The notes under the pieces are model-generated. The model ran no database searches and was not told the DNA's origin. It saw only the letters and a list, made by a program, of their open reading frames with translations. 61,990 nucleotides of DNA from Methylovulum psychrotolerans (GTDB taxonomy: Bacteria; Pseudomonadota; Gammaproteobacteria; Methylococcales; Methylomonadaceae): assembly GCF_002923755.1 (NCBI RefSeq), contig NZ_PGFZ01000006.1, positions 244,085 to 306,074 on the forward strand, read 5' to 3'. Shown here one piece after another: positions 18,207 to 26,719 of the stretch; the first letter of the stretch is position 1; each line of letters starts with the position of its first letter. The position numbers and the translations under genes are program-made.

Positions 18207-19295
18207 ATGAGTTCCGAACCTATCAAATTTGCTTATTGGGTGCCTAATGTCAGCGGCGGCTTGGTGGTGAGCGACATTGAGCAGCGCACCAGTTGGGATA
18301 TTGATTATAACCGCAAATTGGCGCAAATCGCCGAACAGAGCGGCTTTGAATATGCCCTTACCCAAATCCGTTTCATCGCCGGTTATGGCGCCGAATATCA
18401 ACATGAATCGGTGTCATTTTCCCATGCCTTATTGGCGGCGACCAGCCACCTGAAAGTCATTGCCGCGATTCTTCCGGGGCCTTGGGATCCGGTTTTGGTG
18501 GCTAAGCAAATAGCCACTATCGATATTCTGACGGCTGGACGGGTGGCCGTGAACATTGTTTCGGGCTGGTTTAAGGGCGAATTTGTCTCCATAGGCCAAC
18601 CGTGGCTGGAACATGACGAGCGTTACCGCCGTTCTGAAGAGTTTATTGATGTCCTTAAAGGCATTTGGACGACCGATAACTTTTCCTATAAAGGCGATTT
18701 TTACCGCATCAACAATTTTTCCTTAAAACCCAAGCCGCTGCAAGACCCGCATCCTGAGATATTTCAGGGCGGCAGCTCGCGGGCGGCGCGTGACATGGCC
18801 GCCATGGTGTCGGACTGGTATTTCACCAACGGCAACACCGTAGAAGGCATAAAAGCGCAAATTGATGATATTAAGGCGAAAGCCGCCGCCCATAAGCACC
18901 CGGTCAAAATCGGCATTAACGCCTTTATTATTGCGCGGGACACCGAAGAGGAAGCCAAAGCGGTACTGGCGGAAATTATCGACAAGGCCAACCCGGAAGC
19001 CGTCAATGCCTTCGGCCACGAAGCCAAACAGGCGGGCGCATCCAGCCCTGAACGCGAAGGCAACTGGGCCAAATCCACTTTTGAAGATTTAGTCCAGTAT
19101 AACGATGGCTTTAAGACGAATTTGATCGGTACGCCGCTACAGATTGCCGAACGCATCGTTGCCCTTAAAGCGGTTGGTGTCGATTTGATTTTATCAGGAT
19201 TTTTGCATTTTCAGGAAGAGGTGGCTTACTTCGGCGAGAAGGTGTTGCCGCTGGTACGCGAACTGGAAGAACAAAAAATCGCCTTGGCGGCCTAG
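18207..19295 (+). CDS. sfnG: FMNH2-dependent dimethyl sulfone monooxygenase
   Basis: Converts dimethyl sulfone to methanesulfinate and formaldehyde with reduced FMN and oxygen, giving a sulfur source (and a C1 unit). The 362-residue protein is strongly SfnG-like: KFAYWVPNVSGGLVVS, RTSWDIDYNRKLAQIAE, ILPGPWDPVLVAKQIATID, NIVSGWFKGEF, HDERYRRSEEF and EIFQGGSSRAARD all follow the family. The luciferase-like TIM barrel is complete. ATG at 18207 is preferred over a GTG at 18195 since the protein then begins MSSEPIKFAYW. The product could feed SsuD/MsuD-type enzymes of the neighbouring operon after oxidation to methanesulfonate. In a methylotroph the released formaldehyde would also be useful; this is inference. 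Confidence 0.92.
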   Translation: MSSEPIKFAYWVPNVSGGLVVSDIEQRTSWDIDYNRKLAQIAEQSGFEYALTQIRFIAGYGAEYQHESVSFSHALLAATSHLKVIAAILPGPWDPVLVAKQIATIDILTAGRVAVNIVSGWFKGEFVSIGQPWLEHDERYRRSEEFIDVLKGIWTTDNFSYKGDFYRINNFSLKPKPLQDPHPEIFQGGSSRAARDMAAMVSDWYFTNGNTVEGIKAQIDDIKAKAAAHKHPVKIGINAFIIARDTEEEAKAVLAEIIDKANPEAVNAFGHEAKQAGASSPEREGNWAKSTFEDLVQYNDGFKTNLIGTPLQIAERIVALKAVGVDLILSGFLHFQEEVAYFGEKVLPLVRELEEQKIALAA

Positions 19296-19341
19296 GCGGC
19301 ATTCTGATTTATCCCCGATCCTCAAACTAAGGAGCCCGATT

Positions 19342-20505
19342 ATGACAGCGGATACCTTGCCTTTTTGGCTAAATTATCAAGCCAGCGAACAGCCTGTTAA
19401 GGTCGCGCTACGGCATAAACAACGGGGTATCTGGCAGGAAAAACGCTGGCTTGAGCTGCGCCATGACATCGCCTCGCTGGTGTCGGCACTCCAAGCCAAG
19501 GGCTTTGCGCGGGGTGACACCTTGTATCTGCTCTCTGACCCAAGGCCTGAAGCCCTGCTGCTTGCCATTGCCGCGCACTGGTTGGGCGGCAGTGCTACCC
19601 CGTTAGACCCTAATGCTGGCGAGGCCGATACCCTTAGCCTGTTAGCAAGGTTACAACCCGCTTTCATTTTTGCCGAAGGGCAATGCCAAGTCGACCTCGC
19701 CCTAAAATTGGCCCTTAAGCCGCCGTTGATCATTTATGCCGATGCACGGGGCTTGTCCGGTTATCAGCAAGGTGTTTTACAGCCTTATGCCCAATGGCTG
19801 GGCGCGGCTAATGCTGGCTCTATTAGCCCGCCCATCGCCCAAGCCCATGATGATGCGTTTGTGTTTTTTCGTCTGGACCCGCAGGGGCAAGTGGAGCGGC
19901 TAAACCTGACCCACCACCAGTTGTTAAACCAAGGCCGCGAGCTGGTTAAGCAGGAGCGTTTGACAAGTCAGGAAGAGGCCTTGGCCGCTAGGGCGTTTGC
20001 CGCCAGCGGACATCTGCGTTACTTGCTGGCGCCGTGGCTGCTGGCTGGGTTTACGCTGAATTTTCCCGAAAATATCAATACCCGCGATATAGACAGGCGT
20101 GAGCTAGGGCCGACCCTAGTGGCCGGCACTAGCCAAACTTATCAACGTTTGGAAGCGCTGATCTATGCGCGGTTGCCGTTGCCGGGTACAGTCCGGCGGG
20201 CTTTCTTGGATTGGTCGCTGACCGCACCGGCCCAGACCAAGCCTTGGTATAAATTGTTCGCTTATTGGTTAACGATAAGGCCGCTGCGGGATGTGATCGG
20301 CTTTAGCCGCACCCGCGTCCCCTTATTGGTCGGGGAGGTGTTGCCGGAACCGTCCGCCGCATTTTTTGCCGCCCTAGGTATCAGGGTCAGGAATTGGCCG
20401 GATGCTTGCGATTGGCAACCCTCCCCCAATAGCCCCAAGCCTAAACATGTCCTTCAGGATAGCTATCTTGATGACAGCCTCACCCAGTTGGGGGCGCAAG
20501 CATGA
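19342..20505 (+). CDS. Degenerate, shortened acyl-CoA-ligase-like protein (probable pseudoenzyme)
   Basis: A 387-residue protein alignable to the N-terminal half of AMP-forming acyl-CoA ligases (VALRHKQRGIWQEKRWLEL, then GDTLYLLSDPRPEALLLAIAAHWLGG). Where the phosphate-binding loop T/S-SGTTG-PKG should lie, residues 171-191 read like FVFFRLDPQGQVERLN followed by LTH, so the frame of the motif is recognisable but its glycine, serine and lysine residues are gone. The later adenylation motifs (YGxTE, TGD, catalytic lysine) are also absent, and the protein is about 250 residues shorter than usual. The reading frame is intact and overlaps livG by 4 bp (ATGA), so it is probably translated. Full-length ligases are known next to Liv-type importers in other proteobacteria; here it may have become a regulatory or scaffold subunit. 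Confidence 0.7.
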   Translation: MTADTLPFWLNYQASEQPVKVALRHKQRGIWQEKRWLELRHDIASLVSALQAKGFARGDTLYLLSDPRPEALLLAIAAHWLGGSATPLDPNAGEADTLSLLARLQPAFIFAEGQCQVDLALKLALKPPLIIYADARGLSGYQQGVLQPYAQWLGAANAGSISPPIAQAHDDAFVFFRLDPQGQVERLNLTHHQLLNQGRELVKQERLTSQEEALAARAFAASGHLRYLLAPWLLAGFTLNFPENINTRDIDRRELGPTLVAGTSQTYQRLEALIYARLPLPGTVRRAFLDWSLTAPAQTKPWYKLFAYWLTIRPLRDVIGFSRTRVPLLVGEVLPEPSAAFFAALGIRVRNWPDACDWQPSPNSPKPKHVLQDSYLDDSLTQLGAQA

Positions 20506-21278
20506 CGGCCCGCAACCCACTGTTAACGCTTGAGCATATCTCGCTGTCGTTTAAAGGCGTTAAGGCGATTACCGACATGAGTTTTAGCGTCGCCGAAGGG
20601 GAAATCTGCGCCTTGATCGGCCCTAATGGGGCGGGTAAAAGTTCGCTGCTTAACGTGATTAACGGCGTTTATCAGCCTGATGACGGCATCATTACTTATG
20701 ATGGGGAAATCCGCACCGCCATGAGGCCGCACCATGCCGCCGAGCGGGGCATTGCCCGCACCTTCCAAAACATTGCCTTATTTAAAGGCATGAGCGTACT
20801 GGATAACGTGCTGACCGGGCGCAACCTAAAAGTCCAAAGCAGTTGGCTGGAGCAAGCCTTTAATGTCGGCCGTGCGCCTAAGGAAGCGCTGGTGCAGCGG
20901 CAAAAAGCCGAGGAAATCATCGAATTTTTAAGGATTCAGCCGTGGCGGGGTAGTTTGGTGGGCGGCTTGCCTTATGGCCTGCAAAAACGGGTGGAATTGG
21001 CCAGGGCATTGGCGGCAGAGCCTAAGTTGCTGTTATTGGATGAACCGATGGCGGGGATGAACAGGGACGAAAAAGCGGAAATGAGCCGTTTTATTGTCGA
21101 TACCCAACGGGAGTTTGGCACCACCATTGTCTTGATCGAACATGACATTGGTGTGGTGATGGCGCTGTCACAGCACTTGGTCGTTTTGGATTATGGCAAA
21201 AAAATTGGCGACGGCCCGCCTGAGGCGGTCCGTAACAACCCCGAAGTGATTGCCGCTTATCTGGGCACGAGACATTAA
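20502..21278 (+). CDS. livG: Liv-type ABC transporter ATPase, LivG-like
   Basis: One of the two ATP-binding subunits of a branched-chain-amino-acid-type (HAAT) importer. 258 residues: Walker A GPNGAGKSS, Q-loop in ARTFQNIALF, signature region LPYGLQKRVELARAL (an unusual variant of the LSGGQ helix), Walker B LLLLDEP with MAGMN typical of LivG, H-loop IEHDIGVVM. It overlaps the ligase-like gene by ATGA and is 18 bp from livH. The importer genes are in one operon with an FMN reductase and SfnG, which points to organosulfur uptake instead of amino acids; this is inference from context. Confidence 0.88.
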   Translation: MTARNPLLTLEHISLSFKGVKAITDMSFSVAEGEICALIGPNGAGKSSLLNVINGVYQPDDGIITYDGEIRTAMRPHHAAERGIARTFQNIALFKGMSVLDNVLTGRNLKVQSSWLEQAFNVGRAPKEALVQRQKAEEIIEFLRIQPWRGSLVGGLPYGLQKRVELARALAAEPKLLLLDEPMAGMNRDEKAEMSRFIVDTQREFGTTIVLIEHDIGVVMALSQHLVVLDYGKKIGDGPPEAVRNNPEVIAAYLGTRH

Positions 21279-21296
21279 TAATAGTGAGTGACGACG

Positions 21297-22178
21297 ATGA
21301 GTTTTTTCTTTGAGGTATTGCTGGGCGGTTTGCTGGCCGGGGTCATGTATTCTTTGGTCGCCATTGGCTTTGTGCTGATTTACAAAGCCTCCGGGGTGTT
21401 TAATTTCGCCCAAGGCTCGATGGTGCTGTTCGCCGCCCTGACGTTTGTCAGCCTGTTGGAGCGCGGCATTAGTTTCTGGCTGGCCTTTGTCCTGACGCTG
21501 CTGGCGATGGTGGCGCTGGCTTGGACGATAGAGCGGTGGGTGCTGCGCAAATTGGTTAACCGCCCGCCCATCACCCTGTTCATGGCGACCCTGGGTTTGA
21601 GCTACATCATCGAAGGCTTGGCGCAATCGCTGTGGGGGGCGCAAGTGCATGGCCTGGACTTGGGCATCAATGATGAGCCTTTCGAGTTTCAGGGCATGTT
21701 GCTGTCGCAGTTCGATATTTTTGCGGCTTGCGTCGCCGGGGTCTTAGTGCTGGTGCTGTCGGTCTTTTTCAATAAGACCCGTACCGGCATCGCGCTTCGC
21801 GCCGTTGCCGACGATCAGTTGGCGGCGCTGGCAGTCGGCATCAAGCTGGAAAAGCTATGGCTAATCGTTTGGACGGTAGCCGGATTTGTCGGCTTGGTGG
21901 CTGGGCTGCTCTGGGGGGCGCGGTTGGGGGTGCAGTTTTCCTTATCGCTGGTGGTGCTGAAAGCCTTGCCGGTGTTGATTATCGGCGGCTTCACCTCCAT
22001 CAGCGGTTCGATTGTCGGCGGGCTTATTATCGGCGCTTCTGAAAAGCTCGCGGAAGTTTTTTTGGGGGCTTATATCGGTGGCGGCATTGAAAACTGGTTC
22101 CCTTATATGCTGGCGATGCTGTTTTTGCTGGTCAGGCCTACGGGCATTTTTGGCGAACGCCAAATCGAACGGGTGTAA
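21297..22178 (+). CDS. livH: Liv-type ABC transporter permease, LivH-like
   Basis: A 293-residue inner-membrane permease with about eight hydrophobic helices. The N-terminus FEVLLGGLLAGVMYSLVAIGFVLIYKASGVFNFAQG is the hallmark of LivH, and TRTGIALRAVADDQLAALAVGI is the cytoplasmic coupling region that contacts the ATPase. The ATG at 21297 is chosen; a GTG at 21288 would add three residues. It lies between livG and livM with short gaps, so it is part of the same transcript. Confidence 0.88.
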   Translation: MSFFFEVLLGGLLAGVMYSLVAIGFVLIYKASGVFNFAQGSMVLFAALTFVSLLERGISFWLAFVLTLLAMVALAWTIERWVLRKLVNRPPITLFMATLGLSYIIEGLAQSLWGAQVHGLDLGINDEPFEFQGMLLSQFDIFAACVAGVLVLVLSVFFNKTRTGIALRAVADDQLAALAVGIKLEKLWLIVWTVAGFVGLVAGLLWGARLGVQFSLSLVVLKALPVLIIGGFTSISGSIVGGLIIGASEKLAEVFLGAYIGGGIENWFPYMLAMLFLLVRPTGIFGERQIERV

Positions 22179-22189
22179 AGGAGGCAACC

Positions 22190-23257
22190 ATGTTGTATAG
22201 GGAATCAGGCCAATTTAGCACCAGTTACCCAGCGGATCGGCGGATATTTCGCTTGTATCAGGAGCGGTGGGCGTTTTATTTGTTGTTGGCGGCGGCGTTT
22301 TTGTTAATCCCCTGGCTAGGCAATGACTATTGGTTCAGCGCCATTTTAATCCCTTTTCTGGTGTTGTCCTTAGCCGCCTTAGGACTGAATTTGTTGACGG
22401 GCTATGCCGGGCAGTTGTCTTTAGGCTCGGCGGCCTTTATGGCCGTCGGCGCATTCGCCGCCTATAACAGCCATTTGCGCATCGAAGGCTTGCCGTTTTT
22501 ATTGAGCCTCCTTTTGGGCGGTGTGGTGGCCGGGTTGACCGGGGTGGTGTTTGGCTTACCCAGTTTGCGGATTAAAGGCTTCTACATTTTGGTATCAACC
22601 TTGGCTGCCCAATTCTTTGTGCTCTGGGTATTCACCACCTTTGCTTGGTTTTCCAATGACAGTTCGTCAGGGGTGATTACCGCCCCGCCCTTGGTGATAC
22701 TGGGCCACGATTTCAGCTCACCGCAGGGACGGTATTTATTCACCCTGACGGTCGTCGTGGCACTGGGATTTTTGGCAAAAAGCATCGTCGGCAGTGAATT
22801 GGGCAGGAATTGGATGGCGGTGCGTGATATGGACAAGGCGGCGGAGGTGATCGGCATCGCCCTTCCCAAAGCCAAATTATTGGCCTTCGCCATCAGTTCC
22901 TTTTATCTGGGCATCGCCGGTTCTTTATGGGCTTTTTGCTATCTGGGCACGGTGGAGCCGCATGGTTTTGATTTGAGCCGGTCTTTCCAGATTCTCTTCA
23001 TCATCATTATCGGTGGTATGGGCAGTATTTTGGGTAATTTCTTAGGAGCCGCCTTTATTGTCCTGTTACCTATCTTGCTCTCCCATATCGCCAGCGGTTT
23101 GTTGGCCGATACGATTGACGCGGGGCAACTGGAGAACTGCCAAAAAATCATCTTTGGGGGCTTAATCATCTTTTTTCTGATTAAAGAACCCGATGGCCTG
23201 GCAAAGATTTACCAAACCTGCAAACAACGTTTGCAGGTCTGGCCGCTACGTTTTTGA
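22190..23257 (+). CDS. livM: Liv-type ABC transporter permease, LivM-like
   Basis: A 355-residue second permease of the importer with about ten hydrophobic segments. GYAGQLSLGSAAFMAVGAF near residue 70 and LRIKGFYILVSTLAAQF are conserved LivM blocks, and GRNWMAVRDMDKAAEVIGI is the ATPase-coupling loop. Start is supported by AAAGGAGG seven bases before the ATG. The gene for the binding protein follows after a 250-bp gap that holds a dispersed palindromic repeat. Confidence 0.88.
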   Translation: MLYRESGQFSTSYPADRRIFRLYQERWAFYLLLAAAFLLIPWLGNDYWFSAILIPFLVLSLAALGLNLLTGYAGQLSLGSAAFMAVGAFAAYNSHLRIEGLPFLLSLLLGGVVAGLTGVVFGLPSLRIKGFYILVSTLAAQFFVLWVFTTFAWFSNDSSSGVITAPPLVILGHDFSSPQGRYLFTLTVVVALGFLAKSIVGSELGRNWMAVRDMDKAAEVIGIALPKAKLLAFAISSFYLGIAGSLWAFCYLGTVEPHGFDLSRSFQILFIIIIGGMGSILGNFLGAAFIVLLPILLSHIASGLLADTIDAGQLENCQKIIFGGLIIFFLIKEPDGLAKIYQTCKQRLQVWPLRF

Positions 23258-23509
23258 CAGGTTTAGCCAACTATAGCTAACGCAGTATAAATTGATTGTA
23301 AAGCCGTTCGCCTGTCCCCAGACCCCCTTGTGGGGGAGCTTGTCGAAGGGCTATGGTGGTTCGACGACCAACGGAAGTCCTTGTGGGACAAGCTCACCAC
23401 GAACGGCATCATTTTATTGTGCTTTAGCTATATCCCAAGGAAAGGGACAAATTTAACAATCAGCCGTTTTAATTTTTAACTGTCTTACTCAACTAAATGG
23501 TATCAACTT
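23258..23509. repeat. Dispersed palindromic repeat between livM and the binding-protein gene
   Basis: The outer arms gccgttcg (about 23303-23310) and cgaacggc (about 23399-23406) enclose hairpins rich in cttgtcgaaggg and gacaagctc. The same type of core (cccttcgacaagctcaggg) occurs at about 55879-55898. No gene; the repeat may separate expression of the binding protein from the permeases. Confidence 0.5.
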
Positions 23510-24847
23510 ATGAAAAGCACTTTAACCAAATTTTCAAAACTGGCTATTGCGATAAGCATAGGCGCCGCACTCACCGTCAATGCCGCCCACGCCGAAGGGG
23601 AGCAATATTTTCCGTTGCAAAGCTATAGGATAGGGCCTTATGCCGCTGGAGGATCGGGGTTTTTTGGCGGGTTTATTGATTATCTCCAGTATGTCAACCT
23701 CAAAGATGGCGGCGTTAACGGTGTTAAGCTGACTTGGAGCGAATGCGAAACCGAATATGTAGTCGAAAAAGGCGTGGAATGCTATGAACGCCTCAAACAA
23801 GGCTTAAACGGTGCGCCCGCAGCGGCCACCAACCCGTTGTCAGTGGGCATCGCCTATGCGACGCTGGACCGCTCGACCGCCGATAAGCTGCCCTTGATTA
23901 CCATTAACCACGGCAGGACAGATTCCACCGACGGCAGCGTGTTCCCTTATGTATTTCCGCTGCAATTAAACCCCTACAGCGAAGTGTCGGCAATCATCAA
24001 TTATATCGGCACCCAATCCGGCGGTTTGGAGAAGCTGAAAGGCAAAAAAATCGTCACGCTGTATCATGGCTCGCCTTACGGTAAGGAAACCAACCCTATT
24101 TTAGAACTGTTGGCGAAAAAATACGGCTTTAAACTGACCTTGTTGGAAGTGCCGCATCCGGGTAACGAACAACAATCGCAATGGCTGAATATCCGCCGTC
24201 TTAAACCGGATTGGGTGATCTTGCGCGGTTGGGGCGTGATGAATCCGGTGGCGTTAAAAACCGCCCAAAAAACCGGCTTCCCTGCCGACCACATTATCGG
24301 CAACATCTGGAGCAACTCCGAAGATGATGCCGCCCCTGCGGGCAATGCCGCCAAAGGCTTTATCGCCATTACCACCCATCCGTCCGGCACCGATTTTCAG
24401 GTCTTGCAAGACATTAAAAAATACGTTGTCGATGCCCAAAAAGGCAATTTGGAAGACCCCAAACGCTTCGGCACGGTCTATTACAATCTAGGGGTCGTGA
24501 ACGGCATATTAAATGTCGAAGCGGTGCGGGTGGCGCAAAATAAATACGGCAAACGTCCGTTAACCGGCGAAGAAGTCCGTTGGGGTTTTGAAAATATCAA
24601 ATTGGATGATAAGCGTTTGGCGGAATTGGGGGCATTAGGTCTGGTCCAACCCCTGACCTTAAGCTGCGCCGACCATGAAGGGGGCGGAGCCGTGCGTTTC
24701 CAACAATGGGACGGCAGCCAATGGCATGTGATTTCGGATTGGGTGCAGGCAGACCGTGAGTTGCTGCGGCCTATTATTGAAAAATCATCCCATCAATATG
24801 CCAAAGAAAAAGGCATCACCCCGCGTGATTGCGCCAAAGAATCTTAA
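23510..24847 (+). CDS. Liv-type ABC transporter substrate-binding protein
   Basis: A 445-residue periplasmic binding protein. A signal peptide (KLAIAISIGAALTVNAAHA, cleavage near residue 28) is followed by a two-lobe type I periplasmic fold, recognisable by GPYAAGGSGFFGGF near the mature N-terminus and GKKIVTLYHGSPYGKE in the middle. Length exceeds a standard LivK (about 370), as in the family members from ligase-linked importers. It defines the specificity of the importer. No motif says what it binds; genetic context points to a sulfone, sulfonate or related small molecule. It is followed by a GC-rich hairpin and then the second ATPase. Confidence 0.82.
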   Translation: MKSTLTKFSKLAIAISIGAALTVNAAHAEGEQYFPLQSYRIGPYAAGGSGFFGGFIDYLQYVNLKDGGVNGVKLTWSECETEYVVEKGVECYERLKQGLNGAPAAATNPLSVGIAYATLDRSTADKLPLITINHGRTDSTDGSVFPYVFPLQLNPYSEVSAIINYIGTQSGGLEKLKGKKIVTLYHGSPYGKETNPILELLAKKYGFKLTLLEVPHPGNEQQSQWLNIRRLKPDWVILRGWGVMNPVALKTAQKTGFPADHIIGNIWSNSEDDAAPAGNAAKGFIAITTHPSGTDFQVLQDIKKYVVDAQKGNLEDPKRFGTVYYNLGVVNGILNVEAVRVAQNKYGKRPLTGEEVRWGFENIKLDDKRLAELGALGLVQPLTLSCADHEGGGAVRFQQWDGSQWHVISDWVQADRELLRPIIEKSSHQYAKEKGITPRDCAKES

Positions 24848-24859
24848 GCTTGCTTTACC

Positions 24860-24883
24860 GGGCGCAGGGCAAATCCTGCGCCC
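24860..24883 (+). terminator. Hairpin between the binding-protein and second ATPase genes
   Basis: gggcgcagg and cctgcgccc form a perfect 9-bp stem with a 6-nt loop. No U-run follows, so it is more likely to stabilise the upstream mRNA end or attenuate than to stop transcription fully; binding proteins are often made in excess by this means. Confidence 0.5.
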
Positions 24884-24910
24884 GCTGCCTAACACTCTAG
24901 GAGATTGCCC

Positions 24911-25654
24911 ATGCCAGTCGGTGCGCTATTACATATCCAAAATATTGAAGTGATCTATGAAAAAGTGATTCTTGCAGTACAAGACATTTCGCTTTCGGTT
25001 GCCCCGCAGAGCATAGTGGCGTTGCTGGGTGCGAATGGGGCGGGGAAAAGCACTACACTAAAAGCCATTTCTGGCTTGGCCTCGGCCCAGCGCGGGGAGA
25101 TTGTCGATGGCCGCATCGAATATCAGGGTAATGACATCACCACTACGCCGCCTGCAACCTTGGTCGAAAGGGGCTTGGTGCAAGTCTTGGAAGGCCGCCA
25201 TTGCTTTGCCCACCTGTCCGTTGAAGAGAATTTGCTCACGGGCGGTTTTGTCCACAACCCCTCCCGGCACAAATTAAACCAACTCTTAGAAAGCATCTAC
25301 CATTATTTTCCACGGCTTAAACTGCTACGGAAAAACTTGGCCGGGTACGCTTCCGGGGGCGAACAGCAAATGGTGGCAATAGGCCGTGCTTTGATGAGCG
25401 AACCTACATTGGTATTACTGGATGAGCCTTCCATGGGTTTGGCACCCCAGATTGTCGAAGAGATATTTACCATTATCAAAAATCTCCGGGACGAACAGGG
25501 CATGAGTTTTTTAGTCGCCGAACAAAATGCGGGGGCAGCACTAAGGTATGCCGACTATGCCTATATTTTGGAAAATGGCCGAATTAGTAGCGAAGGCGAT
25601 GCCGAGCATATCAACCAATCAGAGGTACTGTTAGCGTCTTATCTTGCAGGTTAA
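24911..25654 (+). CDS. livF: Liv-type ABC transporter ATPase, LivF-like
   Basis: The second ATP-binding subunit, 247 residues: Walker A GANGAGKSTT, Q-loop region RGLVQVLEGRHCF, signature YASGGEQQMVAIGRAL, Walker B LVLLDEP followed by SMGLAP, the LivF-specific run. ATG 24911 is preferred over an upstream in-frame TTG because a TAGGAG ribosome site lies seven bases before it. It completes the importer with livG, livH, livM and the binding protein and is the last gene of the sulfur region. Confidence 0.88.
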   Translation: MPVGALLHIQNIEVIYEKVILAVQDISLSVAPQSIVALLGANGAGKSTTLKAISGLASAQRGEIVDGRIEYQGNDITTTPPATLVERGLVQVLEGRHCFAHLSVEENLLTGGFVHNPSRHKLNQLLESIYHYFPRLKLLRKNLAGYASGGEQQMVAIGRALMSEPTLVLLDEPSMGLAPQIVEEIFTIIKNLRDEQGMSFLVAEQNAGAALRYADYAYILENGRISSEGDAEHINQSEVLLASYLAG

Positions 25655-26237
25655 GCACATAAAACGTCATAAAGAAACCCTAAATTTATCGCTTAAGGCG
25701 GAGATAAAGCGTTTTCGTTTGCTATTCTTTTAGTAGGTGCAACTCGATCATCAAGATATTAAGGGTATACGCTAGCTTCCACATCCACACCACATCCGCA
25801 TCGCTTAAATCTGGTGAGCCTTTTGATCCGCTTTGGGCGGATGCAATAAGGCTTGATCTTTGGATTTTAAGACGGCCTCTGTAAATAAATGCCCGTAACC
25901 AGAGGGCAACAGTGGCGGCATCTACGTCCTGTACGTTGTTCCACAACCGCCATTGTGCCACTACTTCACCGTCTTCGGTAAGGGTACGGCTGGCTCTCCG
26001 CTTTGCTGTCGCAAGAATGCCGGGTTATGTGCTTTTCTGCATGTAAAAACCACCGCTTCCATTCGCCATACCTTCACTATGTACGATACCGTACAGACCC
26101 GGCCTGTCCTTATGGCTAAGATTTAGCTGAGTTTTTAAACTGCTAGGCGCGACCAAAAAAGCGGCATTTCCCCAAAAGGAGGCCGCATTTTGCCAATAAC
26201 CCAACAGCTACTATCAAAATACCTAAGGAACACCCCC
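25655..26237. other. Gene-poor stretch after the importer
   Basis: Contains only the broken small frame listed at 25722-26062 and the start region of the BON lipoprotein. No promoter or repeat stands out. Confidence 0.45.
25722..26062 (-). pseudogene. Frameshifted small hypothetical gene
   Basis: On the minus strand, an ATG at 26062 opens a frame (MEAVVFTCRKAHNPAFL) that runs out after 33 codons. The +1 frame from about 26024 continues for 100 codons (ATAKRRASRTLTEDGEVV, then WRLWNNVQDVDAATVALWLRA) and ends at 25722. The composition of the combined product looks protein-like, and the two frames join plausibly near 26010. I do not recognise the family. A real frameshift, a sequencing error, or a chance open frame are all possible. 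Confidence 0.35.
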
Positions 26238-26717
26238 ATGAACACGACAAATAGCTATTTATATAAGATAGCCGCCCATAATTTTCTGATACTTGCTTGT
26301 GCATCTTGTCTCGGCTTTGGTTTGGCGGGTTGCCAACCGGAAGGGTCTGCCGAAAAAACCGGCAAAAAAATTGATAAGGCGGTTGGTCAGGTTAAACAAA
26401 AAATTGGCGATACGACAGAAAAAGCGGGCGATGAATTAACCGAGGCCAAGCAGTCGGCTAAAAATAAGGCCGATATCGCCGAAGAATATATTGATGACGC
26501 AATGATTACCTTAAAAGTTAAGGCGGCACTGGGCAACGACGCTATCCTTAAAGCTTCCCATATTGAAGTGGTAACCGCCAATGGTGTCGTAACCTTAAGC
26601 GGCACAGTAGATTCTGAGCCCAGCCTAGGCAGGGCGATGGAAGTTGCCGGGAGCCAAGCCCATGTCAAATCGGTACAAACTCAACTGATAGTGGATGCCA
26701 ATGCAGGGAGCAAATAA
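26238..26717 (+). CDS. BON-domain lipoprotein
   Basis: A 159-residue predicted lipoprotein. A hydrophobic leader ends in the lipobox LAGC, with the modified cysteine at residue 32. Then comes a charged helical stretch with repeated KxGxK-type spacing (about 40-90) similar to CsbD/late-embryogenesis stress proteins, and a C-terminal BON domain (IDDAMITLKVKAALG ... NGVVTLSGTVDSEP), a fold that binds membranes or peptidoglycan. It is likely periplasmic and stress-related, anchored to a membrane. ATG 26238 follows AAGGA; a TTG at 26190 behind a stronger AAAGGAGG would add 16 residues before the leader, which is less natural. Only 2 bp separate it from the next gene. Confidence 0.75.
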   Translation: MNTTNSYLYKIAAHNFLILACASCLGFGLAGCQPEGSAEKTGKKIDKAVGQVKQKIGDTTEKAGDELTEAKQSAKNKADIAEEYIDDAMITLKVKAALGNDAILKASHIEVVTANGVVTLSGTVDSEPSLGRAMEVAGSQAHVKSVQTQLIVDANAGSK

Positions 26718-26719
26718 TC

